From assembly GCA_937951615.1 (NCBI GenBank), contig CALFBH010000051.1, forward strand, positions 1 to 49,224: DNA of 49,224 nt, given 5' to 3'. This DNA comes from an uncultured Saprospiraceae bacterium (GTDB taxonomy: Bacteria; Bacteroidota; Bacteroidia; Chitinophagales; Saprospiraceae). A program made the translations under genes and the position numbers. The notes below the pieces were generated by a model. It ran no database searches and had not been told where the DNA came from. It saw only the letters and a list, made by a program, of their open reading frames with translations. This document shows positions 31,268-39,739 of the stretch, piece by piece. Every line of letters begins with the position of its first letter. The first letter of the stretch is position 1.

Positions 31268-32368
31268 ATGAATAAAAACCGAATAGCTTCTATTGATGTG
31301 CTCAGAGGAATCACTATTTTTCTGATGATTATCGTCAATACACCGGGTTCCTGGTCTCATGTATATGCTCCTTTTTTACATGCTAAGTGGCATGGCTGCA
31401 CGCCAACCGACCTGGTTTTTCCTTCATTTTTATTTGTCGTAGGGCTGTCGATGTCACAGTCATTTCGGCATTTAAAAACGGCAGATTCGGGAAAACTAAT
31501 CAGAAAAATTACGGTACGGGCGGGGATGATATTTTTAATTGGACTGTTGTTGAATTGGTTTCCATTTTACCTGACGGGGCTTTCTGAATTGAGAATTTTT
31601 GGTGTTTTACAACGCATTGCGCTTTCGTTTTTTGGGGCTGGAATACTCATTGTATTATTGAAAAAAAGGAATGGACTGATCTTTATGACTGTTCTGCTCT
31701 TATTATTGCATTGGGGAATATTGTATTTCTTTGGAGGCGAACATCCTTATTCATTGGAAGATAATATTGGTCGGCATCTTGATCTTAATTTGGTCGGAGC
31801 GCAGCATGTATATGGTGGTTTTGGAATACCCTTTGACCCAGAAGGCTTATTGGGTACAATTACAGGAATCAGTCAGGTCTTAATTGGATTTTTGATAGGC
31901 GGATATTTATTTGAAGACAAAGAAAAATTCAATAAAAGAATACGGCATATTTTGTATTTGACTGTAGGCTTATTTGTCTTGGGTAAATTATGGAATCTTG
32001 TGTTGCCCATCAATAAGCCTTTATGGACTTCTTCTTATGTGGTTTATACGGTTGCGATTGTTACTGCATTATTATTGTGCTTGGTGGAGCTTGTTGATAA
32101 ACGAAAGAAGGTACGATGGGCTTGGTTCTTTCGGGTATTTGGAAAAAATCCATTATTCAGTTACATCCTGTCTATACTTTTTGTCAAGTTATTTTTGCAA
32201 GTCATTAAGTGGGGCGATACCAATTTATATGCTTGGTTATATACGGATGTTTTGTCGGAGATTTTCTCTCCCAAGCTGGCCAGTTTGGTTTTTGCAGTAT
32301 GTTTTACTGTTTTTATTTGGCTTTGGGCTTATATACTACATCGTAGAAATATTGTTGTGAAAGTATAA
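31268..32368 (+). CDS. heparan-alpha-glucosaminide N-acetyltransferase-like membrane protein (NagX/DUF5009)
   Basis: A 366-residue protein with about ten membrane helices, matching the bacterial HGSNAT/NagX group (DUF1624/DUF5009). The N terminus NRIASIDVLRGITIFLMIIV with NTPGSWSHVYAPFLHAKWHG, then CTPTDLVFPSFLFVVGLS, is the family signature; the His in AKWHG is the likely catalytic site and Asp in TPTD is conserved. GILYFFGGEHPYSLEDN and DPEGLLGTITGISQVLIG also fit. Members transfer acetyl groups to glucosamine-type sugars across the membrane. Start 31268 is preferred to an ATG at 31247, which only adds residues outside the family. No sugar-use genes are adjacent. Confidence 0.88.
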   Translation: MNKNRIASIDVLRGITIFLMIIVNTPGSWSHVYAPFLHAKWHGCTPTDLVFPSFLFVVGLSMSQSFRHLKTADSGKLIRKITVRAGMIFLIGLLLNWFPFYLTGLSELRIFGVLQRIALSFFGAGILIVLLKKRNGLIFMTVLLLLLHWGILYFFGGEHPYSLEDNIGRHLDLNLVGAQHVYGGFGIPFDPEGLLGTITGISQVLIGFLIGGYLFEDKEKFNKRIRHILYLTVGLFVLGKLWNLVLPINKPLWTSSYVVYTVAIVTALLLCLVELVDKRKKVRWAWFFRVFGKNPLFSYILSILFVKLFLQVIKWGDTNLYAWLYTDVLSEIFSPKLASLVFAVCFTVFIWLWAYILHRRNIVVKV

Positions 32369-32429
32369 AACACGCTAAGAGAAAACAAACTTTCGGAACG
32401 GGTATAGAAAGATTTTGCTAGCTTCAAAT

Positions 32430-32560
32430 TAATTACGAATTATGAATGGTTTAATTACGAATTTACCAGTTTGCCAGTTCAACTCGCAACTTATCGGAAT
32501 ATCGAACATCGAACAGAAAAATATCGAATTACGAAGTAATGTAATCAACTCGCAACTCGT
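32430..32560. repeat. composite word repeats running into the dapA 3' end
   Basis: Three families stand in a row: AATTACGAATTATGAATGGT with TTAATTACGAATT (32430-32463), AACTCGCAAC (32480-32489), and CGGAATATCGAACATCGAAC then ATATCGAATTACGAAG (32495-32536). The last contains the dapA stop (TTA at 32529-32531, leftward). AATCAACTCGCAACTCG (32543-32559) lies within the final codons of dapA. Confidence 0.7.
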
Positions 32561-33434
32561 TCAACTGCTCCATAGCGATGCGCATTTTCTCCACCATTGC
32601 AGGCGACATGGCTACTAGTGGAAGTCGAACTTCTTTTTCACAAATGCCTTGTATGTTGAGCGCAGCTTTTACACCGGCAGGATTGCCTTCTACGAAAAGC
32701 AGATTCATAATGTCCAGTAAACTGAAATGTAGTTGAGCAGCAGTTTTGAAATCACCAGCTAGTCCGGCACGTACCAAATCAGAAAATTCGCGGGGATGTG
32801 AATTGGCTACAACAGAAATGACACCATCCATACCAAAAGACAACATGGGGAGCGTCAGGAAATCATCGCCTGACAAGACTAGAAAATCGTCTGGTTTTCC
32901 TTTTATAATGTCCATGCATTGAGCCAGATTGCCAGAGGCTTCTTTTACGGCAATAAATTGTTTGCTGGAATGTGCGAGACGCAAAGTAGTTTCAGCGGAA
33001 ATATTGGAACTGGTGCGTCCTGGTACATTATAAATGATAATTGGTCGCGGCGCAGCCTCTGCGAGTGCCATAAAATGCTGGTAAATACCTTCCTGTGTAG
33101 GTTTATTATAATAAGGACTCACAGCTAGAATAGCTGCTATGCCTTCGAAATGAAAATTGTGAAATTTATCAATAACTGCCTGTGTATGGTTACCGCCAAA
33201 ACCTGCGACAATGGGTACACGCTCATTGACTGTTTGTATAGTAAAATTTAAAACTTCGACGGATTCTTCCCAATTCAATGTTACGGATTCACCAGTTGTA
33301 CCCAGCGAAACAAGAAACTCCAAACCTCCGTCAATTGTATGTTCGATGACGTTTTTCAGTCCGTCAAAGTCAATTTTTCCATTGCGAAAAGGCGTGACAA
33401 GCGCGACGCCAGTTCCTCGAAATTGTTGATTCAT
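32529..33434 (-). CDS. dapA: 4-hydroxy-tetrahydrodipicolinate synthase
   Basis: A 301-residue TIM-barrel enzyme that condenses pyruvate with aspartate semialdehyde in lysine and diaminopimelate synthesis. Catalytic residues are present: Lys164 (IAVKEASG), Tyr135 and Arg140 (IIYNVPGRTS), and the TTGES segment at 46-50. The start overlaps the stop of the DUF6913 gene by 4 bases (ATGA), so translation is probably coupled. The C-terminal end (NELRVDYITS) is encoded by GAGTTGCGAGTTG-type and ATTACTTCGTAATTCG-type intergenic words, and the stop lies within the latter. The tail is thus probably not original, but it is short enough not to affect the barrel. Confidence 0.96.
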   Translation of the reverse strand: MNQQFRGTGVALVTPFRNGKIDFDGLKNVIEHTIDGGLEFLVSLGTTGESVTLNWEESVEVLNFTIQTVNERVPIVAGFGGNHTQAVIDKFHNFHFEGIAAILAVSPYYNKPTQEGIYQHFMALAEAAPRPIIIYNVPGRTSSNISAETTLRLAHSSKQFIAVKEASGNLAQCMDIIKGKPDDFLVLSGDDFLTLPMLSFGMDGVISVVANSHPREFSDLVRAGLAGDFKTAAQLHFSLLDIMNLLFVEGNPAGVKAALNIQGICEKEVRLPLVAMSPAMVEKMRIAMEQLNELRVDYITS

Positions 33435-33982
33435 TCCGGTCGATTGATAATTTTCAAATAATATTCTATTTGTTCGGAGAAGCCTTTCAAATCATAATCA
33501 TTGGCAACATCTACCATGAAATCGTAGGCTTCTTTATTGTCTTCTCTTGCACGTCCAACCCTAATGTGTGCATTGGAAATAGCAGAGACGTATTCTAGTG
33601 GAGGGGAAGGGTGTAGGTGCAAACTAATCAGAATGTCAAAAGACTGATTAGCAAATTCGCTTACAATCTGACTTTTGGGATGCCAGTACCAGGAAAGGTC
33701 TTTTTTGTTGAAATATTTGAAAATAACATTGCTGTGTTCTTGCTTGTCATCAAAGTATCCCAGAATACTCACCTGTTTGCCGCGTTCGAGTAGTGTTTCT
33801 CGGTATTCATTCATAAATACGCAGTTGGCCGACGATGAAGCGTCGAATAATATACCAATCGTCCTCGCACGGTCAAAGTTAATCGCCTCCCGAGGGCGAT
33901 CTGTGCGCCGGAGTTCTGCCAGCTTTTTCCTTAAGACGCGCTGATAAAATTTATACCGAAGGTTATTCACCTTTTGAAACAT
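33431..33982 (-). CDS. DUF6913 family protein
   Basis: A 183-residue cytoplasmic protein found beside dapA in many Bacteroidota. It begins with a basic helix (NNLRYKFYQRVLRKKLAELR), followed by an alpha/beta domain with TIGILFDASSSANCVFMNEY, GKQVSILGYFDD, FNKKDLSWYWHPKSQIVSEF and FDILISLHLHPSPPLEYVSA. The HLHPSPPLEY segment with two His is the most conserved-looking patch. No function is established. It sits 11 bases after accA and overlaps dapA by 4, so the three genes form one operon. It may bear on envelope precursor supply, by context only. Confidence 0.85.
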   Translation of the reverse strand: MFQKVNNLRYKFYQRVLRKKLAELRRTDRPREAINFDRARTIGILFDASSSANCVFMNEYRETLLERGKQVSILGYFDDKQEHSNVIFKYFNKKDLSWYWHPKSQIVSEFANQSFDILISLHLHPSPPLEYVSAISNAHIRVGRAREDNKEAYDFMVDVANDYDLKGFSEQIEYYLKIINRPE

Positions 33983-33993
33983 ATTTTTTACAG

Positions 33994-34956
33994 TTATTTT
34001 TCTTCAATACGCTCGAAATCTCCCATTTTTCCAAACTTCTCAATGCGCAAGTCAATGCGTTCATCAGTATCTAAAACCATGAGGTCAGCAACTTCCCGTT
34101 TGATTCGTTTTTTCAATAATTTAACCATTTCTTCGGGAGCAGTATGCGCACCGCCTAGTGGTTCTTTTATAATATCATCAATCAGGCCAAACTCAAGCAT
34201 GTGGTTGGGCGTCAGTTTAAGGGCTTCTGCCGCTTGCTCTTTATAATCCCAACTTCGCCACAAAATAGACGAACAGGATTCGGGCGAAATAACAGAATAC
34301 CAGGTGTTTTCCAGCATCAATATCCGATCACCTACACCAATACCCAAAGCACCACCCGAGGCACCTTCACCAATCACAACACATACAATCGGTACGCGTA
34401 ATTTTGACATTTCGTAGAGGTTTCTTGCAATGGCTTCTGCCTGCCCGCGCTCCTCCGCTTCCAATCCAGGATAAGCACCTGGCGTATCTATCAGACAAAC
34501 GACCGGATAATTGAACCGTTCTGCCATTTTCATCAGGCGAAGTGCTTTGCGATAGCCTTCCGGGTTGGCCATACCGAAGTTGCGGTACTGACGCATTTTA
34601 GTATTTACGCCTTTCTGATGACCGATAAACATATAAGTCTGACCTTCCATGCTGCCCAGACCACCTATAATGGCTTTGTCGTCTTTATAATACCGGTCGC
34701 CATGCAATTCCACAAATTTGTGGCACATGGCTTTGATATAATATAAAGAATAAGGACGCTCTGGATGCCTGGACAACTGAACCCGCTGCCAGCCTGTCAA
34801 GTTGTCGTAAATCTCCTTTTGTTTGACTTTTATCTTGGCTTCCAGCTCTTTGAGTGCCGTACTCATATCGACGTCGCCTTTGCTTTCCAGCTTTTTAGCA
34901 TCTTCCAATTGCTTATACAAGGCTTCTATTGGCTTTTCAAAATCGAGAAATATCAT
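33994..34956 (-). CDS. accA: acetyl-CoA carboxylase carboxyltransferase subunit alpha
   Basis: A 320-residue subunit that with AccD transfers the carboxyl group from biotin to acetyl-CoA, the first step of fatty acid synthesis. The N-terminal helical region ([20 protein letters not shown]) leads to the crotonase-fold core with [54 protein letters not shown], and [16 protein letters not shown], all intact. Length is normal. It has a -7 element (TAAATTTG, leftward at 35047-35054) about 90 bases upstream and is first of the accA-DUF6913-dapA operon. Linking fatty-acid and lysine/peptidoglycan precursor genes in one operon is unusual outside Bacteroidota. Confidence 0.96.
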   Translation of the reverse strand: MIFLDFEKPIEALYKQLEDAKKLESKGDVDMSTALKELEAKIKVKQKEIYDNLTGWQRVQLSRHPERPYSLYYIKAMCHKFVELHGDRYYKDDKAIIGGLGSMEGQTYMFIGHQKGVNTKMRQYRNFGMANPEGYRKALRLMKMAERFNYPVVCLIDTPGAYPGLEAEERGQAEAIARNLYEMSKLRVPIVCVVIGEGASGGALGIGVGDRILMLENTWYSVISPESCSSILWRSWDYKEQAAEALKLTPNHMLEFGLIDDIIKEPLGGAHTAPEEMVKLLKKRIKREVADLMVLDTDERIDLRIEKFGKMGDFERIEEK

Positions 34957-35046
34957 AGTGTTTTGAGTAGTCGAACCTGCGGTGACATTTTATTTTTTAT
35001 TGAAAAAAAACGCCAAAACATGCTCTTAGTGTTATAGTAGAACTAA

Positions 35047-35054
35047 CAAATTTA
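35047..35054 (-). promoter_or_regulatory. -7 promoter element TAAATTTG for the accA operon
   Basis: Read leftward, an exact TAnnTTTG match about 90 bases before the accA ATG at 34956. Confidence 0.5.
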
Positions 35055-35128
35055 CTAATGTTCATTTGGATGCACAGGGTTTGTGATTTTTTTTTGAAAA
35101 TTATTTTTTATCTGTAGCCCTGATTTTT

Positions 35129-35136
35129 TATTTTTG
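35129..35136 (+). promoter_or_regulatory. -7 promoter element TATTTTTG for the DUF4340 gene
   Basis: An exact TAnnTTTG match about 90 bases before the ATG at 35228. The leader made from it would be largely composed of ATTCGTAATT words. Confidence 0.5.
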
Positions 35137-35166
35137 AGGCTGATTTAAGGCGATGTCCGATGTTAT

Positions 35167-35222
35167 AATTCGTAATTAACCCATTCGTAATTCGTAATTA
35201 ATTAACTAATTCGTAATTAACC
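35167..35222. repeat. ATTCGTAATT word repeat just before the DUF4340 start
   Basis: AATTCGTAATTAACC, CATTCGTAATTCGTAATTAA and TTAACTAATTCGTAATTAAC follow one another up to 5 bases before the ATG. This places the family in a 5' leader, in contrast to its 3' positions at 21929-21948 and 32430-32463. Confidence 0.75.
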
Positions 35223-35227
35223 AAAGT

Positions 35228-36139
35228 ATGAACAACAAAACACTACTTATTGTATTTTTAGCCTTATTGGGCATTTTTTTATTATCTAAATTATTTGACA
35301 CCAATAAACGAGTCAAAAGTTTTGACACAGAGCTTATTGCATTGGATACCGCAAGTATAAGCTCCATTATATTATATCCTAAAGCAGATGGACACGCAGA
35401 AACTCGACTTGAAAAGTCGGCAAATATCTGGACAGTGAGTCGAAACGGACAATCTTATCCGGCTGATCAGAATGCAATTAAATCATTATTGCCCGGACTC
35501 GCAGAAACAAAAGTCAAGCGCATGGTTGCTCGTTCTAAAGACAAATGGGAACAATACGAAGTAACGGACTCACTGGGTACACGAGTAAAAGTATATGCAG
35601 GGAAAAAAGAACTGGCAGATTTAATGATTGGTAAATTTACTTTTCAGCAAGAACCGCAGAGCATGACTTCGTTCGCTCGTCGCACCAAAGAAAATGACGT
35701 CTATGCGATAGATGGATTTTTAAGCATGGCTTATAATCGAGGCTTAGATGCCTGGCGCGATAAGTCTTTTATAAACGTAGATCCAAATAATATCAATAAA
35801 CTGACTTTCGATACACCGGAAGGGCAGCAAGTCATACAACAAGTTAGCGGAGAATGGATGGCTGGTAGCCGTGCATTAGATTCGCTAAGTGTAGCGACCT
35901 ATCTGAATATATTTAAAAACATGAACAATCAGCAGTTTGCTAGTCCAGTCAGCACAGCAGCCACGCATAGCTTAATGCTGGAAGGAAATAATATGCAGTC
36001 AGTCAATATCCGTTGTTTTGCAGACGGCGGTCAGTATGTATTGAATACCACAGCAAGTCCCGATGTTTGGGCAAAGAGCGATGCGAATGGCTTGTTTAAG
36101 CGTATTTTTACGGATGGATTAGCTTTAAACGAAAAATAA
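35228..36139 (+). CDS. DUF4340-like membrane-anchored protein beside the gld ABC genes
   Basis: A 303-residue protein. It has an N-terminal membrane anchor (TLLIVFLALLGIFLLSKLF, residues 4-22) and a periplasmic beta-rich domain that resembles DUF4340: SSIILYPKADGHAETRLEKS, IWTVSRNGQSYPADQNAIKS, VKVYAGKKELADLMIGK, YAIDGFLSMAYNRGLDAWRD, then NINKLTFDTPEGQQVIQQVS. DUF4340 proteins commonly travel with ABC-2 exporters whose partner is GldG-like, and here the gldA-gldF-gldG genes follow. A stem-loop and a new promoter lie between this gene and gldA, so it is only partly co-transcribed. Likely a fourth component of the gliding ABC complex, by context. Confidence 0.8.
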   Translation: MNNKTLLIVFLALLGIFLLSKLFDTNKRVKSFDTELIALDTASISSIILYPKADGHAETRLEKSANIWTVSRNGQSYPADQNAIKSLLPGLAETKVKRMVARSKDKWEQYEVTDSLGTRVKVYAGKKELADLMIGKFTFQQEPQSMTSFARRTKENDVYAIDGFLSMAYNRGLDAWRDKSFINVDPNNINKLTFDTPEGQQVIQQVSGEWMAGSRALDSLSVATYLNIFKNMNNQQFASPVSTAATHSLMLEGNNMQSVNIRCFADGGQYVLNTTASPDVWAKSDANGLFKRIFTDGLALNEK

Positions 36140-36146
36140 AATAGAA

Positions 36147-36173
36147 AAGCGAGACACTAATAAGGTTTCGCTT
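36147..36173 (+). terminator. weak stem-loop after the DUF4340 gene
   Basis: AAGCGAGAC (36147-36155) pairs with GTTTCGCTT (36165-36173) through one G-T pair, around a 9-base loop, 8 bases after the stop. No long T-run follows, so termination is probably partial. Confidence 0.45.
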
Positions 36174-36237
36174 CTGATTCTAACTCATGTATTAATAGAA
36201 TTAACAAAATCTATTTCCATAAAAAAAAGAAATACCT

Positions 36238-36245
36238 TATTTTTG
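36238..36245 (+). promoter_or_regulatory. -7 promoter element TATTTTTG for gldA
   Basis: An exact TAnnTTTG match with a predicted start about 80 bases before the gldA ATG at 36334. With the stem-loop after the DUF4340 gene it suggests that gldA-gldF-gldG have their own transcript. Confidence 0.6.
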
Positions 36246-36333
36246 CGTTCGAAAACAGAAAGGTGATAACACCACAACACGGCAACATAGCGTTTTGAGC
36301 AATTAACAAATTTTTACAAGTTGGAATACACTT

Positions 36334-37263
36334 ATGAACATAAAGATCCAAAACCTCACCAAACGTTACGGCGTACAAAAAGCCGTTGACGATATTTCTT
36401 TTGAGGTCAAAACAGGTGAAATTCTCGGCTTTCTCGGCCCGAATGGCGCAGGGAAAACCACCACAATGAAACTCATCACCAATTTCCTTGAAGTACAGGA
36501 AGGTGATATTAGCATTGACGGAAAGTCCATTAAAAACCACGCAGAAACACTCAAGCGACATATTGGTTACCTGCCCGAACACAATCCACTTTACATAGAT
36601 ATGGGTGTACTCGATTACTTGGGATTTTGTGCAGCACTCCAACAAGTACCCAAACAAGCTATACCCGAACGCATACGCGAAATGGTACGCCTTTGCGGAT
36701 TAGATCGTGAAAAACACAAACGCATCAGTGAATTGTCCAAGGGATATCGGCAGCGGGTCGGGCTGGCTCAAGCTATGATCCACGATCCAAAAATTCTGAT
36801 TCTGGATGAACCGACCACCGGACTCGATCCAAACCAAATTGTGGAAATACGAGAATTGATTCGCCAATTGGGACAACAAAAAACGGTTATTCTCAGCACG
36901 CATATTCTGCCGGAAGTAGAAGCTACTTGTGATCGTATCCTCATTATCAATCGAGGAAAAATTGTTGCAGATGGTACTTCTGCGACCCTTCGCAAACAAG
37001 CACAAGGGAAAGAAGTGCTGCGTGTACGCATTGAAGACGGCGATAGCGAAACGGTTTTTTCTGCCTTACAAAATATCTATACCACAGAACTGGTCGATAT
37101 TCTCGATAAGGGCAATCACCTTTTTGAAGTACAGAGCGTAACAGATATGTCTTCTAAGCGGGAAGTGTTTCAGCTTTGCGCAAAAAACAACTGGGTGCTT
37201 ACAGAAATGACCCCGCTGGAAACCAAACTGGAAGACATCTTCCGCGACCTGACTTTGAATTAG
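36334..37263 (+). CDS. gldA: gliding motility ABC transporter ATP-binding protein GldA
   Basis: A 309-residue ABC ATPase. The Walker A motif is GPNGAGKTT (35-43), the signature LSKGYRQRVGLAQAM (134-148), and Walker B ILILDEPTTGLDP (154-166). The switch His is in VILSTHILPEVEATCD. The C-terminal about 80 residues (KEVLRVRIEDGDSETVFSAL onwards) are the family's accessory domain. It powers the GldFG membrane component and is needed for gliding in Flavobacterium-type bacteria. In Flavobacterium johnsoniae gldA is remote from gldFG; here the three are contiguous. The gap to gldF is filled by a word repeat. Confidence 0.93.
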   Translation: MNIKIQNLTKRYGVQKAVDDISFEVKTGEILGFLGPNGAGKTTTMKLITNFLEVQEGDISIDGKSIKNHAETLKRHIGYLPEHNPLYIDMGVLDYLGFCAALQQVPKQAIPERIREMVRLCGLDREKHKRISELSKGYRQRVGLAQAMIHDPKILILDEPTTGLDPNQIVEIRELIRQLGQQKTVILSTHILPEVEATCDRILIINRGKIVADGTSATLRKQAQGKEVLRVRIEDGDSETVFSALQNIYTTELVDILDKGNHLFEVQSVTDMSSKREVFQLCAKNNWVLTEMTPLETKLEDIFRDLTLN

Positions 37264-37350
37264 TAAACGGTGATGAGTGATTAGTAACTAGTGATTAATT
37301 CACCAGTTATCAATTACCAGTCACCAATCACGAATTACCAATTACCAAAA
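37264..37350. repeat. GTGATTAGTAACTAGTGATT word repeat filling the gldA-gldF gap
   Basis: The gap between the gldA stop (37263) and gldF ATG (37352) consists wholly of such words: GTGATGAGTGATTAGTAACT, AGTGATTAATTCACCAG, then TTATCAATTACCAGTCACCA and ATCACGAATTACCAATTACC. The first half has GTGATTA in one orientation and the second has the reverse complements, so it can fold back on itself. Confidence 0.75.
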
Positions 37351-37351
37351 T

Positions 37352-38071
37352 ATGAATCCTCTCTGGACTGTTGCAAAACGTGAATTAGCCTCTTTTTTTG
37401 ATTCGCTGATTGCTTATATTCTACTCATTATTTTTCTGGTCTTTTGCGGGCTGTTCACTTGGCTATATGGTAGCGATATTTTTCTGGTTGGACAAGCTTC
37501 CTTACAGGCTTTTTTCAGTATTGCCATCTGGGTCTTGCTGTTTTTTATTCCTGCGCTGACCATGCGTATGATTGCAGAAGAAAAACGAAACGGCACCATT
37601 GAATTATTACTCACCAAAGCGGTCAGCGATCGCCAACTGGTCACCGGAAAATTTCTGGCTTGCCTCCTATTGGTTATTATTGCACTGGCTTTCACCCTGC
37701 CCTACTATATCTCAGTTAGTATGTTGGGAGATGTAGATCATGGCGCAGTTTGGTGTGGCTATCTTGGACTTATTCTGATGAGTGCAGCTTATATTGCTAT
37801 CGGCTTGCTGGCGAGTAGTATTACCGACAATCAGATTGTCGCTTTTTTATTGGCTATCGCAATGGGTGTTGTCTTTATGTTGCTACTTGGTTTTATTGGA
37901 AACGGGCTGCCCGGTATTTTGGGAGAGACATTGAGTTATCTGGATTTTCGAGGACATTTTGGCTCTATGGCAAGGGGTGTTATTGACACCAAAGACGTGA
38001 TTTATTTCCTTTCGGTAACGGCATTAGGATTGCTTTTGACGGAAGTCAGCATCAGCCGCTTGAGAGCTTGA
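37352..38071 (+). CDS. gldF: gliding motility ABC transporter permease GldF
   Basis: A 239-residue ABC-2 type permease with six membrane helices. The N terminus NPLWTVAKRELASFFDSLIA is typical of GldF, followed by AYILLIIFLVFCGLFTWLYG. RMIAEEKRNGTIELLLTKAV is the characteristic cytoplasmic loop contacting the ATPase, and SDRQLVTGKFLACLLLVIIA the next helix. It forms the membrane channel with GldG and is driven by GldA. Length is normal for the family. It is separated from gldG by 98 bases with a TCCTTTAGGA word. Confidence 0.93.
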   Translation: MNPLWTVAKRELASFFDSLIAYILLIIFLVFCGLFTWLYGSDIFLVGQASLQAFFSIAIWVLLFFIPALTMRMIAEEKRNGTIELLLTKAVSDRQLVTGKFLACLLLVIIALAFTLPYYISVSMLGDVDHGAVWCGYLGLILMSAAYIAIGLLASSITDNQIVAFLLAIAMGVVFMLLLGFIGNGLPGILGETLSYLDFRGHFGSMARGVIDTKDVIYFLSVTALGLLLTEVSISRLRA

Positions 38072-38097
38072 ACAGTAGCAACAGCAATTAAAATACT

Positions 38098-38136
38098 TGC
38101 GGGCAGATTCTCCTTTAGGAAGTTAGAGGCGAGCAA
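38098..38136. repeat. CGGGCAG / TCCTTTAGGA word repeat in the gldF-gldG gap
   Basis: CGGGCAGATTCTCCTTTAGG is followed by AAGTTAGAGGCGAG. It matches, in reverse orientation, the string at 28903-28936, and CCCTTTAGGAG occurs at about 191-201. TCCTTTAGGA is itself nearly palindromic. Confidence 0.5.
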
Positions 38137-38169
38137 GGGCAATTGCAATATCTTCAATCAAAAGAAAAA

Positions 38170-39681
38170 ATGAAAAACACGACCACTATATTACTTATTG
38201 TCGGCATTATTGTCGTAGTTAATTTTTTATCCAATCGCTTTTTTTACCGTTTTGATTTTACGGAAGGGAATCAATATACCCTCAGCAAAGCAACTAAAGA
38301 CATTCTCCGGGACTTGAACGAACCCGTCACCGTTACGGCTTATTTCTCCGATAAGCTTCCACCACAATATGCCAAGCACAAGCGGGATGTACAGGACATG
38401 CTGATTGAGTATAATAATCTTTCTCGTGGTAATGTGGTCTATGAATTTGTCAATCCATTAGAAAACAAAGAAAAAGAACAGGAAGCGATGCAAAATGGTA
38501 TTCAACCTGTTTTTGCCAATATTCGGGAAAAAGACCAGACAAAGCAACAGAAGATATTTATGGGGGCTTTGATGCAAATGGGCGACCAAAAAGAACCTAT
38601 TCCTTTTATACAGCCCGGCACGGCTATGGAATATGCCTTTTCTACAGGCATCAAAAAAATATCTGTCATCGACAAACCTTTTATCGGACTAGTGCAAGGA
38701 CACGGCGAACCAGCGATTAGTGAGTTGGTGCAAGTCTACCAGTCTTTGAGTATTTTGTATAATTTACAAAGTGTAGACCTGAGTCAGGAAATTCCGGCGC
38801 AGTATAAAACGATTGCTATTATTGCCCCAAAGGACTCTTTCCCACCCAATCATTTTGCTACATTAGATCAGTTTCTGGGTCGTGGTGGCAATATCTTTGT
38901 AGCAGCCAATGCGGTAGAAGGCGACTTTAGTACTGGACAGGGAAATCCCGTCACTACGGGACTAGAAACCTGGTTGCAAGGCAAAGGCATCAGCATTGAT
39001 CCCGCTTTTATTACAGATATTCAATGTGGTTCAGTAGCAGTATCTCGTGGTGGTGGTGGCAATAGCTTTTTCAGAATGCAGCAGCAAATCAAATTTCACT
39101 ACCTACCTATTATTTCCAATTTCGCAGATCATCCACTGAGCAAAGGACTAGAGCAAGTCGAGTTGCAATTTGCCAGTCCCATCAGCTTTTCTGGCGATGC
39201 GGCAAGCACTAAATTCACCCCATTTGCAAGAACTTCTAAAAAATCAGGTACAGCTAACACACCGCTCACTTTTGACATAGAAAAACGTTGGACAGAAAGA
39301 GATTTCCCTTTGGCAGAACTCGTCGTAGGGGGTATTATAGAAGGCAATTTTGTCAATGATGTCCCAGCTAAAATTGTTGTGGTCTCTGATGGCGATTTTG
39401 CGACCAATGGCCCACAACAACAGCAACGTCGAGTTGGTGAAGACAATGTCAATCTGATGGTCAATAGTATAGACTGGCTTTCAGATGATACCGGCTTGAT
39501 TGAGCTTCGTACCAAAGGTGTCAACTCCCGTCCTATTGCCCAGTTGGAAGATGGGCAGCGTTCTATGTACAAATACCTTAATTTCCTACTTCCTATCTTA
39601 TTGGTCATAGCTTATGGCCTATTTCGCTCACAACGAAGACGAAGCAAAAGAATGAAGCGAATGCAGGAGAATTACGCATAA
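38170..39681 (+). CDS. gldG: gliding motility ABC transporter component GldG
   Basis: A 503-residue protein of the Gldg family. It has one N-terminal helix (TTTILLIVGIIVVVNFLSNR), then the signature FTEGNQYTLSKATKDILRDL and NEPVTVTAYFSDKLPPQYAK, a central domain with RDVQDMLIEYNNLS, FIGLVQGHGEPAISELVQVY, FLGRGGNIFVAANAVEGD, and a C-terminal helix (LNFLLPILLVIAYGLF). The start at 38170 is chosen over an ATG at 38143 because it begins with the normal MKNTTTI. It is expected in the membrane with a large periplasmic domain that pairs with GldF. It ends at a 17-bp stem terminator. Confidence 0.94.
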   Translation: MKNTTTILLIVGIIVVVNFLSNRFFYRFDFTEGNQYTLSKATKDILRDLNEPVTVTAYFSDKLPPQYAKHKRDVQDMLIEYNNLSRGNVVYEFVNPLENKEKEQEAMQNGIQPVFANIREKDQTKQQKIFMGALMQMGDQKEPIPFIQPGTAMEYAFSTGIKKISVIDKPFIGLVQGHGEPAISELVQVYQSLSILYNLQSVDLSQEIPAQYKTIAIIAPKDSFPPNHFATLDQFLGRGGNIFVAANAVEGDFSTGQGNPVTTGLETWLQGKGISIDPAFITDIQCGSVAVSRGGGGNSFFRMQQQIKFHYLPIISNFADHPLSKGLEQVELQFASPISFSGDAASTKFTPFARTSKKSGTANTPLTFDIEKRWTERDFPLAELVVGGIIEGNFVNDVPAKIVVVSDGDFATNGPQQQQRRVGEDNVNLMVNSIDWLSDDTGLIELRTKGVNSRPIAQLEDGQRSMYKYLNFLLPILLVIAYGLFRSQRRRSKRMKRMQENYA

Positions 39682-39739
39682 AATAATCTTTTTTTCAAAC
39701 ATGTCACATTTTAAGCCCAAAAAACAAAAAAGCAGTACA

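Noticed and set aside
36211-37031. Leftward frames over the gldA region
   Set aside because: They are antisense to an ABC ATPase with intact Walker motifs and one crosses its promoter.
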